64,000 nucleotides of DNA from Streptomyces lichenis. Its GTDB lineage: Bacteria; Actinomycetota; Actinomycetes; Streptomycetales; Streptomycetaceae. Positions 51,322 to 60,058 of this stretch are shown here, piece after piece. How positions within the stretch are numbered: position 1 is the first letter of the stretch; each line of letters opens with the position of its first letter. The stretch lies in contig NZ_JALPTH010000011.1 in assembly GCF_023218175.1 (NCBI RefSeq), forward strand, positions 143,217-207,216, in the 5' to 3' direction. The position numbers and the translations under genes are program-made. Under the pieces are notes generated by a model. That model ran no database searches. It was not told where the DNA came from and was given only the letters and a program-made list of their open reading frames with translations.

Positions 51322-51888
51322 ATGCGTAAAAGAATACTTTTGGCCATGGCGGTTTCCGCTGTCGTCCTGCTTGCCGCGGGGAGCACGCCGGCCTACGTCG
51401 ACGAGGGCACCGACATCCCTTCGGACTACAGCGGTGAGGAATTCGCTGACGACCTCGTCATCGAGGACCACCCTGGCGACCCTGAGGGGCCCCGTACGCG
51501 CAGCGCCTACGGATCGAGCCCGATTGAGACCTTCCAGTACCAGGTGGGCGGCCTGACCATCTCCATCCCCACGGGCTGCGCGCTGACCCACGGCATCAGC
51601 GATGACGGCCGCCGGATCACCAACCAGATCGCGGGAGTGGACTGCCTTGGCCCCTCCGCGCTGCTGGCGAAGTTCTGCAACACCCGCCTGGAGTTCCACT
51701 ACGCCAACACGGCCGGCAAGACCTACAGGATCGTGCGCGGTCCCCTGAACACCACCTGCCGCACCGGGACGGTAAACACCTACAAGATCGGGATGGATCA
51801 CACCCTTCCACACTATGGGAAGGCGTGCGCCCAGATGTTCGTCAACGGAAAGCGTCGCGCTGTCACGTGCCACTTCATCACGCAGTAG
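51322..51888 (+). CDS. Secreted six-cysteine protein
   Basis: A 188-residue exported protein. Residues 1-28 form a signal peptide (M-R-K-R-I-L-L-A-M-A then a hydrophobic core). After an acidic propeptide-like stretch to about 55 the mature part has six Cys, enough for three disulfides, with T-C-R-T-G-T-V-N-T-Y and a Cys-x-x-x-F ending. I do not recognise the family. ATG 51322 has CAGGGGG upstream. The upstream 51190-51270 stretch is visibly AT-rich for this genome and may hold the promoter or mark a transfer boundary. Confidence 0.75.
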   Translation: MRKRILLAMAVSAVVLLAAGSTPAYVDEGTDIPSDYSGEEFADDLVIEDHPGDPEGPRTRSAYGSSPIETFQYQVGGLTISIPTGCALTHGISDDGRRITNQIAGVDCLGPSALLAKFCNTRLEFHYANTAGKTYRIVRGPLNTTCRTGTVNTYKIGMDHTLPHYGKACAQMFVNGKRRAVTCHFITQ

Positions 51889-51902
51889 TCCATCATGGAC
51901 CC

Positions 51903-52118
51903 ATGGCATACAGCTCGAAGAACTGGTGGATCGAATTCGCGCTTTTCGTGTCGGTAAGTGCGATTAGTGCAGTCGTGCTGACCCTCTTGTGGGCTATGGC
52001 GCTCGACGGCCGCGAGCAGTCCGGCAACGGGCTGCTCGTCCTCGTGCCCAGCGTGATCATCGGGCTGCTGTGCGCGCGGTTGTACCGCCGCCAGCACGTG
52101 CCGCCGAGCACCCACTGA
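51903..52118 (+). CDS. Small two-helix membrane protein
   Basis: A 71-residue protein with two membrane segments (about 10-32 and 43-60), a short loop between and a basic C-terminus. It starts 14 bases after the secreted six-Cys gene and could be co-transcribed, although the ribosome site is weak. The 15-bp hairpin at 52144 ends the unit. Function unknown; anchoring or immunity to the secreted partner is speculation. Confidence 0.55.
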   Translation: MAYSSKNWWIEFALFVSVSAISAVVLTLLWAMALDGREQSGNGLLVLVPSVIIGLLCARLYRRQHVPPSTH

Positions 52119-52143
52119 CCGAGTCCACACCTCACCGCCGGTA

Positions 52144-52176
52144 CTCTGCCTCCGCCGCGAAGCGGCGGAGGCAGAG
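52144..52176 (+). terminator. Strong 15-bp intrinsic terminator
   Basis: Perfect 15-bp arms (52144-52158 and 52162-52176) around a GAA loop, 25 bases after the stop of the small membrane protein. It is one of the most stable hairpins in the window. Confidence 0.8.
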
Positions 52177-52347
52177 GCATGTCCGCACTGGCCGCAGTGA
52201 TGCACCCCTCGGTCACGACGGGCTCGACCACCTCCGGCCACGGGCTCCGGCCCTGGATCCCCCGGTATCCGGGTTCCTCGGCGGCCGGAGGCAGACAGCG
52301 GCGTGCCGCAAGCCGAATCGGAATCGAACGCGCATACCATTTTTGCC

Positions 52348-52722
52348 ATGGCCGAAACCGAGTTCCCTGGTGACCTGCTCACCGCCCAGACTCACCTACA
52401 TCAGGCCTCCGCAGAACTGTCCGCGCTCCTGCGCTCCCTACCCTGGTCGGTAGAGCCGATGGACGGATGACCCGGCACCGGGCACCCGCATACCGGCGAG
52501 GTGACCGGCGGCCGCGAGCCCAGTCCCGGCTGGACCGAAGAGCAGAAAGCAGCCGTCGACCAACTGCGCCGGGAGTGCCTGGACCTGTCCGCCACCGTGC
52601 TCACCCACCCGTACGGGGAGACCTTCCAGGGTGAGGAAGTCGTCAAGGAGCGGATGCGCCTGATGCGCGAGGCGAGGCCCGAGAAGGTGGTGTCCCCGAG
52701 CGACATGACCACCGCTGCCTGA
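52348..52722 (+). pseudogene. Conserved actinomycete protein split by an in-frame stop
   Basis: One continuous frame of 125 codons, interrupted only by TGA at 52468-52470 (codon 41). The first part reads L-S-A-L-L-R-S-L-P-W-S-V-E-P-M-D-G; after the stop it continues H-P-H-T-G-E-V-T-G-G-R, then W-T-E-E-Q. A family of streptomycete proteins known to me has Trp at the stop position, so a single TGG-to-TGA change is the likely cause. The second half could restart at GTG 52501. Function unknown. Confidence 0.6.
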
Positions 52723-52792
52723 CCTGCTGCCGCCGGCAGCAGCAGTCCGTACAGCGCGGTGATCTGCTCTCGACGCCGGACGGGCCGGTGGT

Positions 52793-53030
52793 TCAGGTGT
52801 TGCTGCGGGGTGCGTGGTCGAAGAACCGGTGGTCGGTGTCGACGGGGATCTCGCGGACCTCTGGGTAGGGGCGGGGGAGGGGTCGCTGGTGGCGGCGATG
52901 ACCTGGCAGGCGTAGCCGTCGGTGGAGGTGTCGGAGGCGACGTCGATGAGGGTGTCGATGAGGCGGTGGCCGGTGGCCTGGTCGACGGCTCCGAGGTCGG
53001 CGAGGGGCGAGTCGATGCAGGCCTGCTGGG
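52793..53030 (-). pseudogene. Unrecognised fragment, frameshifted
   Basis: Minus-strand frames joined near 52890 give L-G-A-V-D-Q-A-T-G-H-R-L-I-D-T-L-I-D-V-A, Y-A-C-Q-V-I-A and a C-terminal P-E-V-R-E-I-P-V-D-T-D-H-R-F-F-D-H. About 75 residues. The composition is protein-like but I cannot name the family. It overlaps the start of the VWA relic at its 5' edge. Confidence 0.3.
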
Positions 53031-53039
53031 CCTGCCGGA

Positions 53040-53866
53040 GGGCCGGTTGACGGAGGACTATCTGCGCGGATTCGGCCTCGGAGCCCGTCTGGGCGACCTG
53101 GCCTGGCCGGACTGCGGCAGCGGAGCCGACGGCCTGGAGCGGGAGTGGGAGCTCGGCCCGGACGGCGCCGACGCCCTGAGCGAGCGGCAGCGGGACGCGG
53201 TCCGCTTCCGGGTGGCGCAGGCCATCGAGGGCCGACCGGGCGACGCCCCGAAGGGCTGGCGGCGCTGGGCCGAAGAGGCCTTCCAACCGGCCCTGCCATG
53301 GCGGCAGTTGCTGGGAACGGCACTCCGCTCGGCGGTCTCCGGATCCGGCGCGGGCGACGACTACGGTTACGGCCGGCCGTCCCGGCGCTCGGCCGGGGTG
53401 CCCGGCACGGTGCTGCCGAGCCTGCGCCGCCGGCCACCCCGGGTCACCGTGGTGGTGGACACCTCCGGTTGGGTGACCGACGACGAACTGGGCAGCGCGC
53501 TCACCGAGATCACCGCCATCGCCCGGGCCGTGGGCGGCCGCCGCGACCTGGTCGGCGTGGTCTCCTGCGACGCGGCCGCGCACCGGGTGCACCCGCTCTG
53601 CCGGGCCGGGGAGATCCCGCTGATCGGCGGCGGGGGCACCGATCCGCGCTCCGGCTTCGCCCGGGCGCTGCGCGAACCCCAGGCCGGACGCGGTGGTGGC
53701 GCTGGCCGACGGGCAGACGCCCTGGCCGGCGAGCCGGCCGCCGTGCCGGACGGTGGTCGGCCTGTTCCCCCGGCCCTCCCGGCGCCCCTACGAGGACGAA
53801 CGCGACCACGTCCCCCGCACGCCGCCCGGCTGGGCCAGAGCGGTGGCCATCGGATCCGTCCGATGA
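53040..53866 (+). pseudogene. VWA-like metallopeptidase (DUF2201-like) relic
   Basis: The frame reads W-R-R-W-A-E-E-A-F, then the VWA core R-V-T-V-V-V-D-T-S-G-W-V-T-D-D-E-L with D-T-S-G for the DxSxS site, then G-G-G-G-T-D-P-R-S-G-F as the second metal loop. A frameshift near 53680 precedes D-A-V-V-A-L-A-D-G-Q-T-P-W-P. The N-terminal peptidase-like half is missing. The DUF2201 assignment rests on this C-terminal pattern. Confidence 0.6.
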
Positions 53867-53889
53867 CCCTCCGGGCCGCGCCGGCAGTA

Positions 53890-55092
53890 TCAGGACCGCT
53901 TCAGCACGTCCTCCAGCCAGTCGAAGACCCGCTGGTCGAAGCGGGCGCGGTTCGCGGTCTCGCAGTGCCCGCCGGTGCCCTCCTCGGCGGTGAACCGCAC
54001 AAAGGCCTTGGGGCACTCCAGCGCCTCGTACAGCTGCCGCGCCGCCGCGCCGGTCGGGTCGCCCTCGGCGGTGGCGACCAGCGTGGGGCAGGTGATGGCG
54101 GCGGCGCGGTCGGAGATCCGGTAGCGGCCGGTCTCCACCACGTACGCGCCCAGGGACCGCAGCCCGTGCACCCACAGCGCCCGCTGCACGAACTTCCAGC
54201 GCAGCACCGGGTCTTCGGCGAAGAAGGACAGATACGGGTCCAGCTCCCCGGGTGGTACGTCCGGCAGCCGCGCCCTGAGCTCGTCCGGGATGGGCAGCTG
54301 TGGGCCGAAGCCGTCGAGCAGGTCCCACTGGCCGGGGTCGGCGACCAGGGCGGCCGCCCGTGGCTCACCGCTGACCCCGCGCGGGGCGAGGTAGCCGCCG
54401 AAGCTCCACCCCATGACGGCGATCCGGTCGGCGTCCACCTCGGGCAGGGTGACGGCGAGGTCGAACACCGGGCGCAGCACGTTCTCCCAGTCCGGCCGCA
54501 TCACCAGACCCTGCTTCACCAGTGCCCGCCCCTGGCCGGGGCCGTCCACCAGCAGGCAGGCCATGCCGCGGCGGACCGCCGGGACGGCGTGCGACCAGTA
54601 CATTTCGTGCACGCTGCCGTCGTAGCCGTCGACCGCGACCAGGGTGGGGAAGGGGCCGGCGGAGTCGGCGGGCAGACAGAGCCAGCCGGGCAGGCTGGTG
54701 TCCTCGTACGGGATCTCCACCGCGGTCATCGGATGCGGGGCGTGTGCGGCGAAGCGCCCGAAGCAGCGCTCCTGCCGGTCGAAGGCCTCCACCAGCCGGG
54801 GGTCGACGGGCGCGCCGAACAGCGCGGAGTACGAGACCCGGTGGTAGGTGGTGGCGCGGGCGTACGCCTCCCGGGCGCTGACCGGATGGCCGGTGACCGC
54901 GCTGTGGTCGGCCCACTCCTCCACCGTGGCGGCGGTGGACGACCAGGCGTCGTACCAGCTGCCGGTGTCCCCGGGGACGACCCGGGTGAGGGTGCGCTCC
55001 ACCTCGCCGAGCTCCGCGCCGCCCCGGGTGGCCGGGAACAGCGCGCGTTCGGCGAGCATCTGGAAGAGCGGGTGGTCGATGAGCTGGGGCAC
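53890..55092 (-). CDS. Alpha/beta hydrolase (DUF1100/FrsA-like esterase)
   Basis: A 400-residue hydrolase with an N-terminal helical cap (1-130) and a C-terminal catalytic domain. The nucleophile lies in G-W-S-F-G-G, the acid in A-T-A-E-G-D-P-T and the base in G-G-H-C-E. V-D-G-Y-D-G is the oxyanion region and D-G-P-G-Q-G-R the typical loop of this group, which includes 2,6-dihydropseudooxynicotine-hydrolase-like C-C hydrolases. Substrate unknown. The GTG at 55092 has GAAGGGAG upstream; frame upstream is not protein-like. Confidence 0.82.
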   Translation of the reverse strand: MPQLIDHPLFQMLAERALFPATRGGAELGEVERTLTRVVPGDTGSWYDAWSSTAATVEEWADHSAVTGHPVSAREAYARATTYHRVSYSALFGAPVDPRLVEAFDRQERCFGRFAAHAPHPMTAVEIPYEDTSLPGWLCLPADSAGPFPTLVAVDGYDGSVHEMYWSHAVPAVRRGMACLLVDGPGQGRALVKQGLVMRPDWENVLRPVFDLAVTLPEVDADRIAVMGWSFGGYLAPRGVSGEPRAAALVADPGQWDLLDGFGPQLPIPDELRARLPDVPPGELDPYLSFFAEDPVLRWKFVQRALWVHGLRSLGAYVVETGRYRISDRAAAITCPTLVATAEGDPTGAAARQLYEALECPKAFVRFTAEEGTGGHCETANRARFDQRVFDWLEDVLKRS

Positions 55093-55170
55093 GGCGGGCT
55101 CCCTTCGACGGCCGGGACCACAGGCCGGAAGCCGCGCGAAGGACCTCCGCGGTCCCTTCCTCATCGTCGT

Positions 55171-55246
55171 CCCGGCGCCCCGCGGCCACCACTCGGGCCC
55201 CGGGCCGGGGGGCAGTCCCGGTGCCCCGCGGCCACCACTCGGGCCC
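55171..55246. repeat. 30-base direct repeat
   Basis: Two 30-base copies (55171-55200 and 55217-55246) differ at one position and are separated by 16 bases, in the gap between the esterase and the STAS gene. Together with the GC-rich dyads around them they may end the STAS transcript. Confidence 0.6.
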
Positions 55247-55268
55247 GCGCCCGGCGGCCCCCGGGGGC

Positions 55269-55589
55269 TCAGTCCCGGGAAGCGGCGTTGTACGGCCCGG
55301 TGCCCGAGGCGTGCACGGGGGCCAGGTCGGCCAGCCCCGAGGTGGTCAGCACCGGGGTGAGCAGCTCCGGCGCGATCAGCTCGATCCGGTCGGCGTGGGC
55401 GAACAGCACGCTCAGCCCGGCGCTGTCCAGGTACTCGACGGCGGTGAGGTCGATGACGAGCCGGCCCGGGGTGGTGTCCAGGGCGCCGGCCAGGGCCTCG
55501 GTGTTGCTCATGTCGATCTCGCCGGCGGCTCTGATGACGGCCGTTCCGTCCGGCCGCTGGTCGGCGGTGAGGGTGAGCGGAGTGGTCAT
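55269..55589 (-). CDS. STAS-domain anti-anti-sigma factor
   Basis: A 106-residue STAS protein. The phosphoacceptor loop reads Y-L-D-S-A-G-L with the conserved Ser, preceded by the V-I-D-L strand. Such antagonists bind and sequester RsbW-type kinases when unphosphorylated, freeing a sigma factor. Its ATG overlaps the stop of the upstream multidomain gene by one base (TGATG), so the two are translationally coupled and almost certainly partners: the large protein has both the phosphatase and the kinase domain that act on this Ser. Confidence 0.88.
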   Translation of the reverse strand: MTTPLTLTADQRPDGTAVIRAAGEIDMSNTEALAGALDTTPGRLVIDLTAVEYLDSAGLSVLFAHADRIELIAPELLTPVLTTSGLADLAPVHASGTGPYNAASRD

Positions 55590-58500
55590 CAGGCGATCCT
55601 CGTGTGCATGTCGACGGTGGTGCCCGCGGGGCCGGGTGTGATGGTGACCTGCTGCATCATCGCGCGCATCAGGATCACCCCGCGGCCCCGGTGGACGCTG
55701 GCCTCGGGCGTGGGCGTCCGCCAGCGTCCGCTGTCGGCGACGGTCAGATGCAGACTGCCCACCGAGGCCTCGGCCCGCAGCCACACCGGCTGCCCGGGCG
55801 CGTGGCGGTGGCCGTGCTCGATGGCGTTGGCACAGGCCTCGCCCGCGGCGACGAGGATGTTCTGCGCGGTCTGCGGCGGCAGGTCGCACTTGTCCAGCCA
55901 GCCGCGCAGCGCCCGGCGGACCGGGGCGAGCTGACCGGACTCGGCGGGGAAGCTCAGCTCCAGCGGCGCGGGGTGGCGGTAGAGCAGCAGCGCCACGTCG
56001 TCGTCGTACCCGCCGGCCGGGGCGAGGCGGGCCATCACATCGGTGGCGAGGGTGTCCACCGCGGTGTCCCGGCCCTCCTGCACCGCCTCGCTGGCCTGGT
56101 TGATACCGGCGGTCAGCGGCCGGCGGCGGCGCTCCACCAGCCCGTCGGTGTAGAGCATCAGCGTGGCGCGGGCCGGCACCGTGCACTCGCCGTACGGGCG
56201 GGGCTGCCCCAGCCGCACCGCCAGCGGGATCGAACGGCCCTGGTCCAGCAGCCGGGTGGTGCCGTCGGGATGGGTGAGGATGCCCGGCGGATGCCCGGCG
56301 CTGGAGTACACCAGCCGCCCGGTCTCCGGGTCGAGGACACCGCAGAAGACGGTGGAGCACACCGCGCCGGGCACCCCGGCGGCGAAGTGGTCCAGCGCCA
56401 TCAGGGTGCGGGCCGGGTCGGCGTCCTGGATCAGCAGGGCGCGGCAGGCGCTGCGCAGCTGGCCCATCACGGTCGCCGCCTCCAGGCCGCGGCCGACGCA
56501 GTCGCCCACCACGATGCCGATCCGGCCGTCGGGCAAAGCGACCGTGTCGTACCAGTCGCCGCCGACCTCCAGCGGCCGGGAGGCCGGCTCGTAGCGGACG
56601 GCGAAGCCCTCCGGCAGCCGGGCGGGACCCAGGATGGCCCGCTGGAGGGCGAGCGCGGTCTCCCGCTGCTGCTCGATCTGGTGCACCCGGGCCAGCGCCT
56701 GGGCGAGGTGCCCGGCCAGCAGGGCCAGCAGCAGCCGGTCCTCGTCGGTGAACGGCCGCCGCTCGCCGAGGTCCAGCCACAGCGCCAGACGCCCCTGCGG
56801 GTGCTCCAGCAGGATGCCGGCGCCGGTCTGCCCGGCGACCGGGGTGAGCGACGGCTCCTCCCGCAGCGCCTCCAGCCGCTCGCGGAGCGCCGGGGGGAGG
56901 CCCTGCCAGGACGGCGAGAGGTCGGTGGCGGTCAGCCGGGGCGCCGCCCCGGTCCCGTCGAACACGGCGGCCACGACGCCCGCCGCCCGCCACAGCCCCT
57001 TCAGCTCGGACAGGGCGCCGGCCAGCGCCTCGGGCAGGTCGGCGGCCTCGGCCAGCCGCACCGTCAGCGACGCCAGCGCGGAGTCCCGCTGGATGGCGTA
57101 GTGCTCGGCGGTAACGTCCCGGAAGGTGCCCACCGTGACGGTCCGCCCGCTGTCCGGGTCCTCGGCCTGGGCGAAGGTGGCGCCCACCCAGACCCGGTGG
57201 CCGTCGCGGTGCGTCACCGGGATGGTGTAGCTGCCCCGCTCGCTGCCCATCAGCAGGGCGAACGCCTCGGCCACCTGGCGGTGCGCGTCCGGGTCGGTCT
57301 CCGCGTCCGGCCACCAGGGGTGGACCGGCGCGTACGGCAGGTCCTCCGGGCCGAAGCCGAGGATGTCGGTGAACGCGGAGTTGATCTCCACCACCGCCCC
57401 CTGCTCGTCGCAGACGAAGAAGGCCTCCTGGAGTGAGTCCACCAGCGCCGTCCGCCAGCGCGCGTGGTGCCCGCGCAGCCGCGCCAGCTCCACGTTGGCC
57501 CGCACCCGGGCCAGCAGCTCCGCCGCCGCGAACGGCTTGACCAGGTAGTCGTCCGCGCCCGCGGTCAGCCCCTCGATGGACGCCTCCTGCCCGGCCCGCG
57601 CCGACAGCAGCAGCACCGGCACCGCCGCCGTCCGCGGATCCGCACGCAGCGCCGCGACCAGTGCCAGACCGTCCAGCCGGGGCATCATCACATCGCTGAC
57701 CACCAGGTCCGGGGCGTCCTTGCGGATCGCGTCCAGCGCCTCCTGCCCGTCCCGCACCGCCCGCGTCCGGTAGCCGGCGCCGCGCAGCAGCCGCACCAGG
57801 TACTCGCGCATGTCCGCGTTGTCGTCGGCCACCAGCACCCGCGCCGCGGCCGCCGGACCGGAGGACGTACCACCGGTCCCGTCCGGCCGTACGTCCCGCG
57901 GGGCGTCGGCGGGCGGCTCGCCCGGCAGCCAGCGCAGCGCCTCCTGTACGTACGGATCGGCGGCCACCGACGGCGCGCCCGCCTCGGCGCGCTCGACCAG
58001 CGCGTCGGCGGGCAGATGCCCGGCCCCGAACGGCAGCCGGATGGTGAACCGCGTCCCGGCCCCCGCTGTGCTGTCGGCGGCGATGGTGCCGCCGTGCACC
58101 TCCACCAGCTCCCGTACCAGCGCCAGGCCGATGCCGCTGCCCTCGTTCGACCGCGAGCGGGCGTTCTCGATCCGGTGGAATCGCTCGAACAGCCGCGGCA
58201 TCTCGTCCGCGGCCACCCCGATCCCGGTGTCCTCGACCACCACCACCGCCTCGCCGCCGTCCGCCCGGGTGGTCACCCGGATCGCGCCCTCGAAGGTGAA
58301 CTTCAGCGCGTTGCTCAGCAGGTTGAGCACGACCTTCTCCCACAGGCCGCGGTCCAGGTACACCTCCCGGCCCAGCGGGGGGCAGTCCACCGCGAACTCC
58401 AGCCCGGCCCGCTCCACCGCCGAACGGAACACACTGGCCAGCTCCGCCGTCACTGCCGCGAGGTCCGCCGGCTCGTAGGCGGCCTGCATTCGGCCCGCCT

Positions 58501-59755
58501 CGATCCGGGAGAAGTCCAGCAGGGTGTTCACCAGCTTGCCGAGCCGCAGCCCGTTGCGGTGCACCACGTCCAGCTCCTGGCGGACCCGCTCGTCCCCGCC
58601 GTCGTACCGCTCCCGCAGCTCCTGCAGCGGGCTCATGATCAGCGTCAGCGGGGTGCGGAACTCATGGCTGATGTTGGAGAAGAACGCCGTCTTCGCCCGG
58701 TCCAGCTCCGCCAGCTCCTCCGCCCGCCGCTGCTGCGCCTCATAGGACCGCGCACCGGCGACACCGGCCGCGATATGCCCGGCGGTCAGCTCGACGAAGC
58801 CGCGGTAGCCGGCGTCCAGCGGCCGGTAGCGGTTCAACCCCGCCACCAGGAAGCCGTACGGGGCGGCGCCCTGCCGCAGCAGCGGCACCGCCAGCGCCCG
58901 CACCGGCGGCTCGGCCCAGTCCCCGCACGGCAGCTCCGCGAACGGGGCGCCGGCCAGCTCGATCAGCGCCGACCCGCCCCGGGCCGGCTCCGCGGCCGGC
59001 CACACCCCGCCCGGCCCGTCGGCCGGCAGCACCGCCGGGGCGGCCGGGTGCCCGGCCGCCAGCCCGGTGGCGTTCGCCAGCCGCGCGGAGCCGTCCTCCT
59101 GGAACAGATACGTCAGAGAGAAGGGCAGGTCGCGCGGGTTGCGCCCGAGCTGGCGGCCGGTGAACGCCAGCACCTCCTGCTCGGTGCGGATCACGCTCGG
59201 GTCCGAGCCGAGGTCCCGCAGGGTCGCCATCCGCCGCTCGTTGACGACCCGCTCCGTCTCCTCGCTGACCACGCAGAGCATGCCGACGACATCGCCGGAG
59301 TCGTCCCGCAGCGGGCTGTACGAGAAGGTGTGGTAGCTCTCCTCCGGATAGCCGGAGCGCTCCAGGAACAGCAGCAGCGCCTCGTCCCAGGTGGCCTCAC
59401 CGGTCCGCAGCACCGTCTCGATCCGCGAGCCGGCCGCGTCCCAGGCCTCCGCCCACACCTGCGACGAAGGCCGCCCCAGCGCCCAGGGGTACTTGTCACC
59501 CAGCGTGTCGCGCCGGTAGGCGGCGTTGCAGAAGAACGTCAGCTCCCGGCCCCACGCCATCCACATCGGGAACCGGGAGGAGAGCAGGATGTCCACCGCG
59601 GTCTGCAGGCTCTGCGGCCAGTCGGCGGGCGGCCCCAGCGGAGTGGACTCCCAGTCCACCGCGGCCAGGTCGCGGCCGACCTCCTCGTCGCCGGCGAACA
59701 CCCCGGCGGCCGGGCCGCCCGCGGGTTCCTGCCCGGCGTCCATGGAACGCGTCAC
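55589..59755 (-). CDS. Hybrid kinase-receiver-SpoIIE-RsbW signalling protein
   Basis: A 1388-residue soluble regulator. Domain order: PAS (about 30-165), GAF (180-335), HisKA with H364 in [10 protein letters not shown], HATPase (470-575, N box N-L-L-S-N-A and G boxes D-T-G-I-G and G-S-G-I-G-L), receiver (640-750; phosphoacceptor D688 in V-V-S-D-V-M-M-P, K740), PAS (775-885), GAF (890-1030), PP2C/SpoIIE phosphatase (1048-1265; G-G-D-W-Y-D and G-D-C-V-G-R-G metal motifs) and a C-terminal RsbW-like ATPase (1270-1385; [10 protein letters not shown]). It links a two-component relay to partner switching on one chain and presumably controls the phosphorylation of the STAS protein downstream. GTG 59755 with GAGAGGG 6 bases upstream. 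No membrane segment is present, so the input is cytosolic. Confidence 0.92.
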   Translation of the reverse strand: MTRSMDAGQEPAGGPAAGVFAGDEEVGRDLAAVDWESTPLGPPADWPQSLQTAVDILLSSRFPMWMAWGRELTFFCNAAYRRDTLGDKYPWALGRPSSQVWAEAWDAAGSRIETVLRTGEATWDEALLLFLERSGYPEESYHTFSYSPLRDDSGDVVGMLCVVSEETERVVNERRMATLRDLGSDPSVIRTEQEVLAFTGRQLGRNPRDLPFSLTYLFQEDGSARLANATGLAAGHPAAPAVLPADGPGGVWPAAEPARGGSALIELAGAPFAELPCGDWAEPPVRALAVPLLRQGAAPYGFLVAGLNRYRPLDAGYRGFVELTAGHIAAGVAGARSYEAQQRRAEELAELDRAKTAFFSNISHEFRTPLTLIMSPLQELRERYDGGDERVRQELDVVHRNGLRLGKLVNTLLDFSRIEAGRMQAAYEPADLAAVTAELASVFRSAVERAGLEFAVDCPPLGREVYLDRGLWEKVVLNLLSNALKFTFEGAIRVTTRADGGEAVVVVEDTGIGVAADEMPRLFERFHRIENARSRSNEGSGIGLALVRELVEVHGGTIAADSTAGAGTRFTIRLPFGAGHLPADALVERAEAGAPSVAADPYVQEALRWLPGEPPADAPRDVRPDGTGGTSSGPAAAARVLVADDNADMREYLVRLLRGAGYRTRAVRDGQEALDAIRKDAPDLVVSDVMMPRLDGLALVAALRADPRTAAVPVLLLSARAGQEASIEGLTAGADDYLVKPFAAAELLARVRANVELARLRGHHARWRTALVDSLQEAFFVCDEQGAVVEINSAFTDILGFGPEDLPYAPVHPWWPDAETDPDAHRQVAEAFALLMGSERGSYTIPVTHRDGHRVWVGATFAQAEDPDSGRTVTVGTFRDVTAEHYAIQRDSALASLTVRLAEAADLPEALAGALSELKGLWRAAGVVAAVFDGTGAAPRLTATDLSPSWQGLPPALRERLEALREEPSLTPVAGQTGAGILLEHPQGRLALWLDLGERRPFTDEDRLLLALLAGHLAQALARVHQIEQQRETALALQRAILGPARLPEGFAVRYEPASRPLEVGGDWYDTVALPDGRIGIVVGDCVGRGLEAATVMGQLRSACRALLIQDADPARTLMALDHFAAGVPGAVCSTVFCGVLDPETGRLVYSSAGHPPGILTHPDGTTRLLDQGRSIPLAVRLGQPRPYGECTVPARATLMLYTDGLVERRRRPLTAGINQASEAVQEGRDTAVDTLATDVMARLAPAGGYDDDVALLLYRHPAPLELSFPAESGQLAPVRRALRGWLDKCDLPPQTAQNILVAAGEACANAIEHGHRHAPGQPVWLRAEASVGSLHLTVADSGRWRTPTPEASVHRGRGVILMRAMMQQVTITPGPAGTTVDMHTRIA

Positions 59756-60004
59756 TCGACACCCTCTCGTCCAAGCCGGCCCTGCTGCCCGTACGGGGCC
59801 GGCGCGTGGAGCGCTCATCCGTCCCCGCGTCCCGCCGGGAGACCTCGGGTCCGCTCCGGCGCCGTCGCACGGGGTCGCCACCCCGCCACCCGCACACCGC
59901 CCGGGTGACCGCGGCGGCGTGTCGGTACGCGATGACGCGATCCGTAGGATAAGCCCCCCACGCGCCCCTCCCGACCAGCCGCTCGCGCGGCGCCCGGAAC
60001 GGCT

Positions 60005-60040
60005 CGGGGCCCCACTCCGGCGTACCCGGAAGGGGCCCCG
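60005..60040 (-). terminator. Terminator of the iron-import operon
   Basis: A 9-bp outer stem (60005-60013 with 60032-60040) encloses a second 5-bp stem, 18 bases beyond the permease stop on the minus strand. The rest of the 59756-60058 gap holds only the promoter region of the kinase gene, with no clear boxes. Confidence 0.6.
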
Positions 60041-60058
60041 TCACGCACCGTCCCGCCG

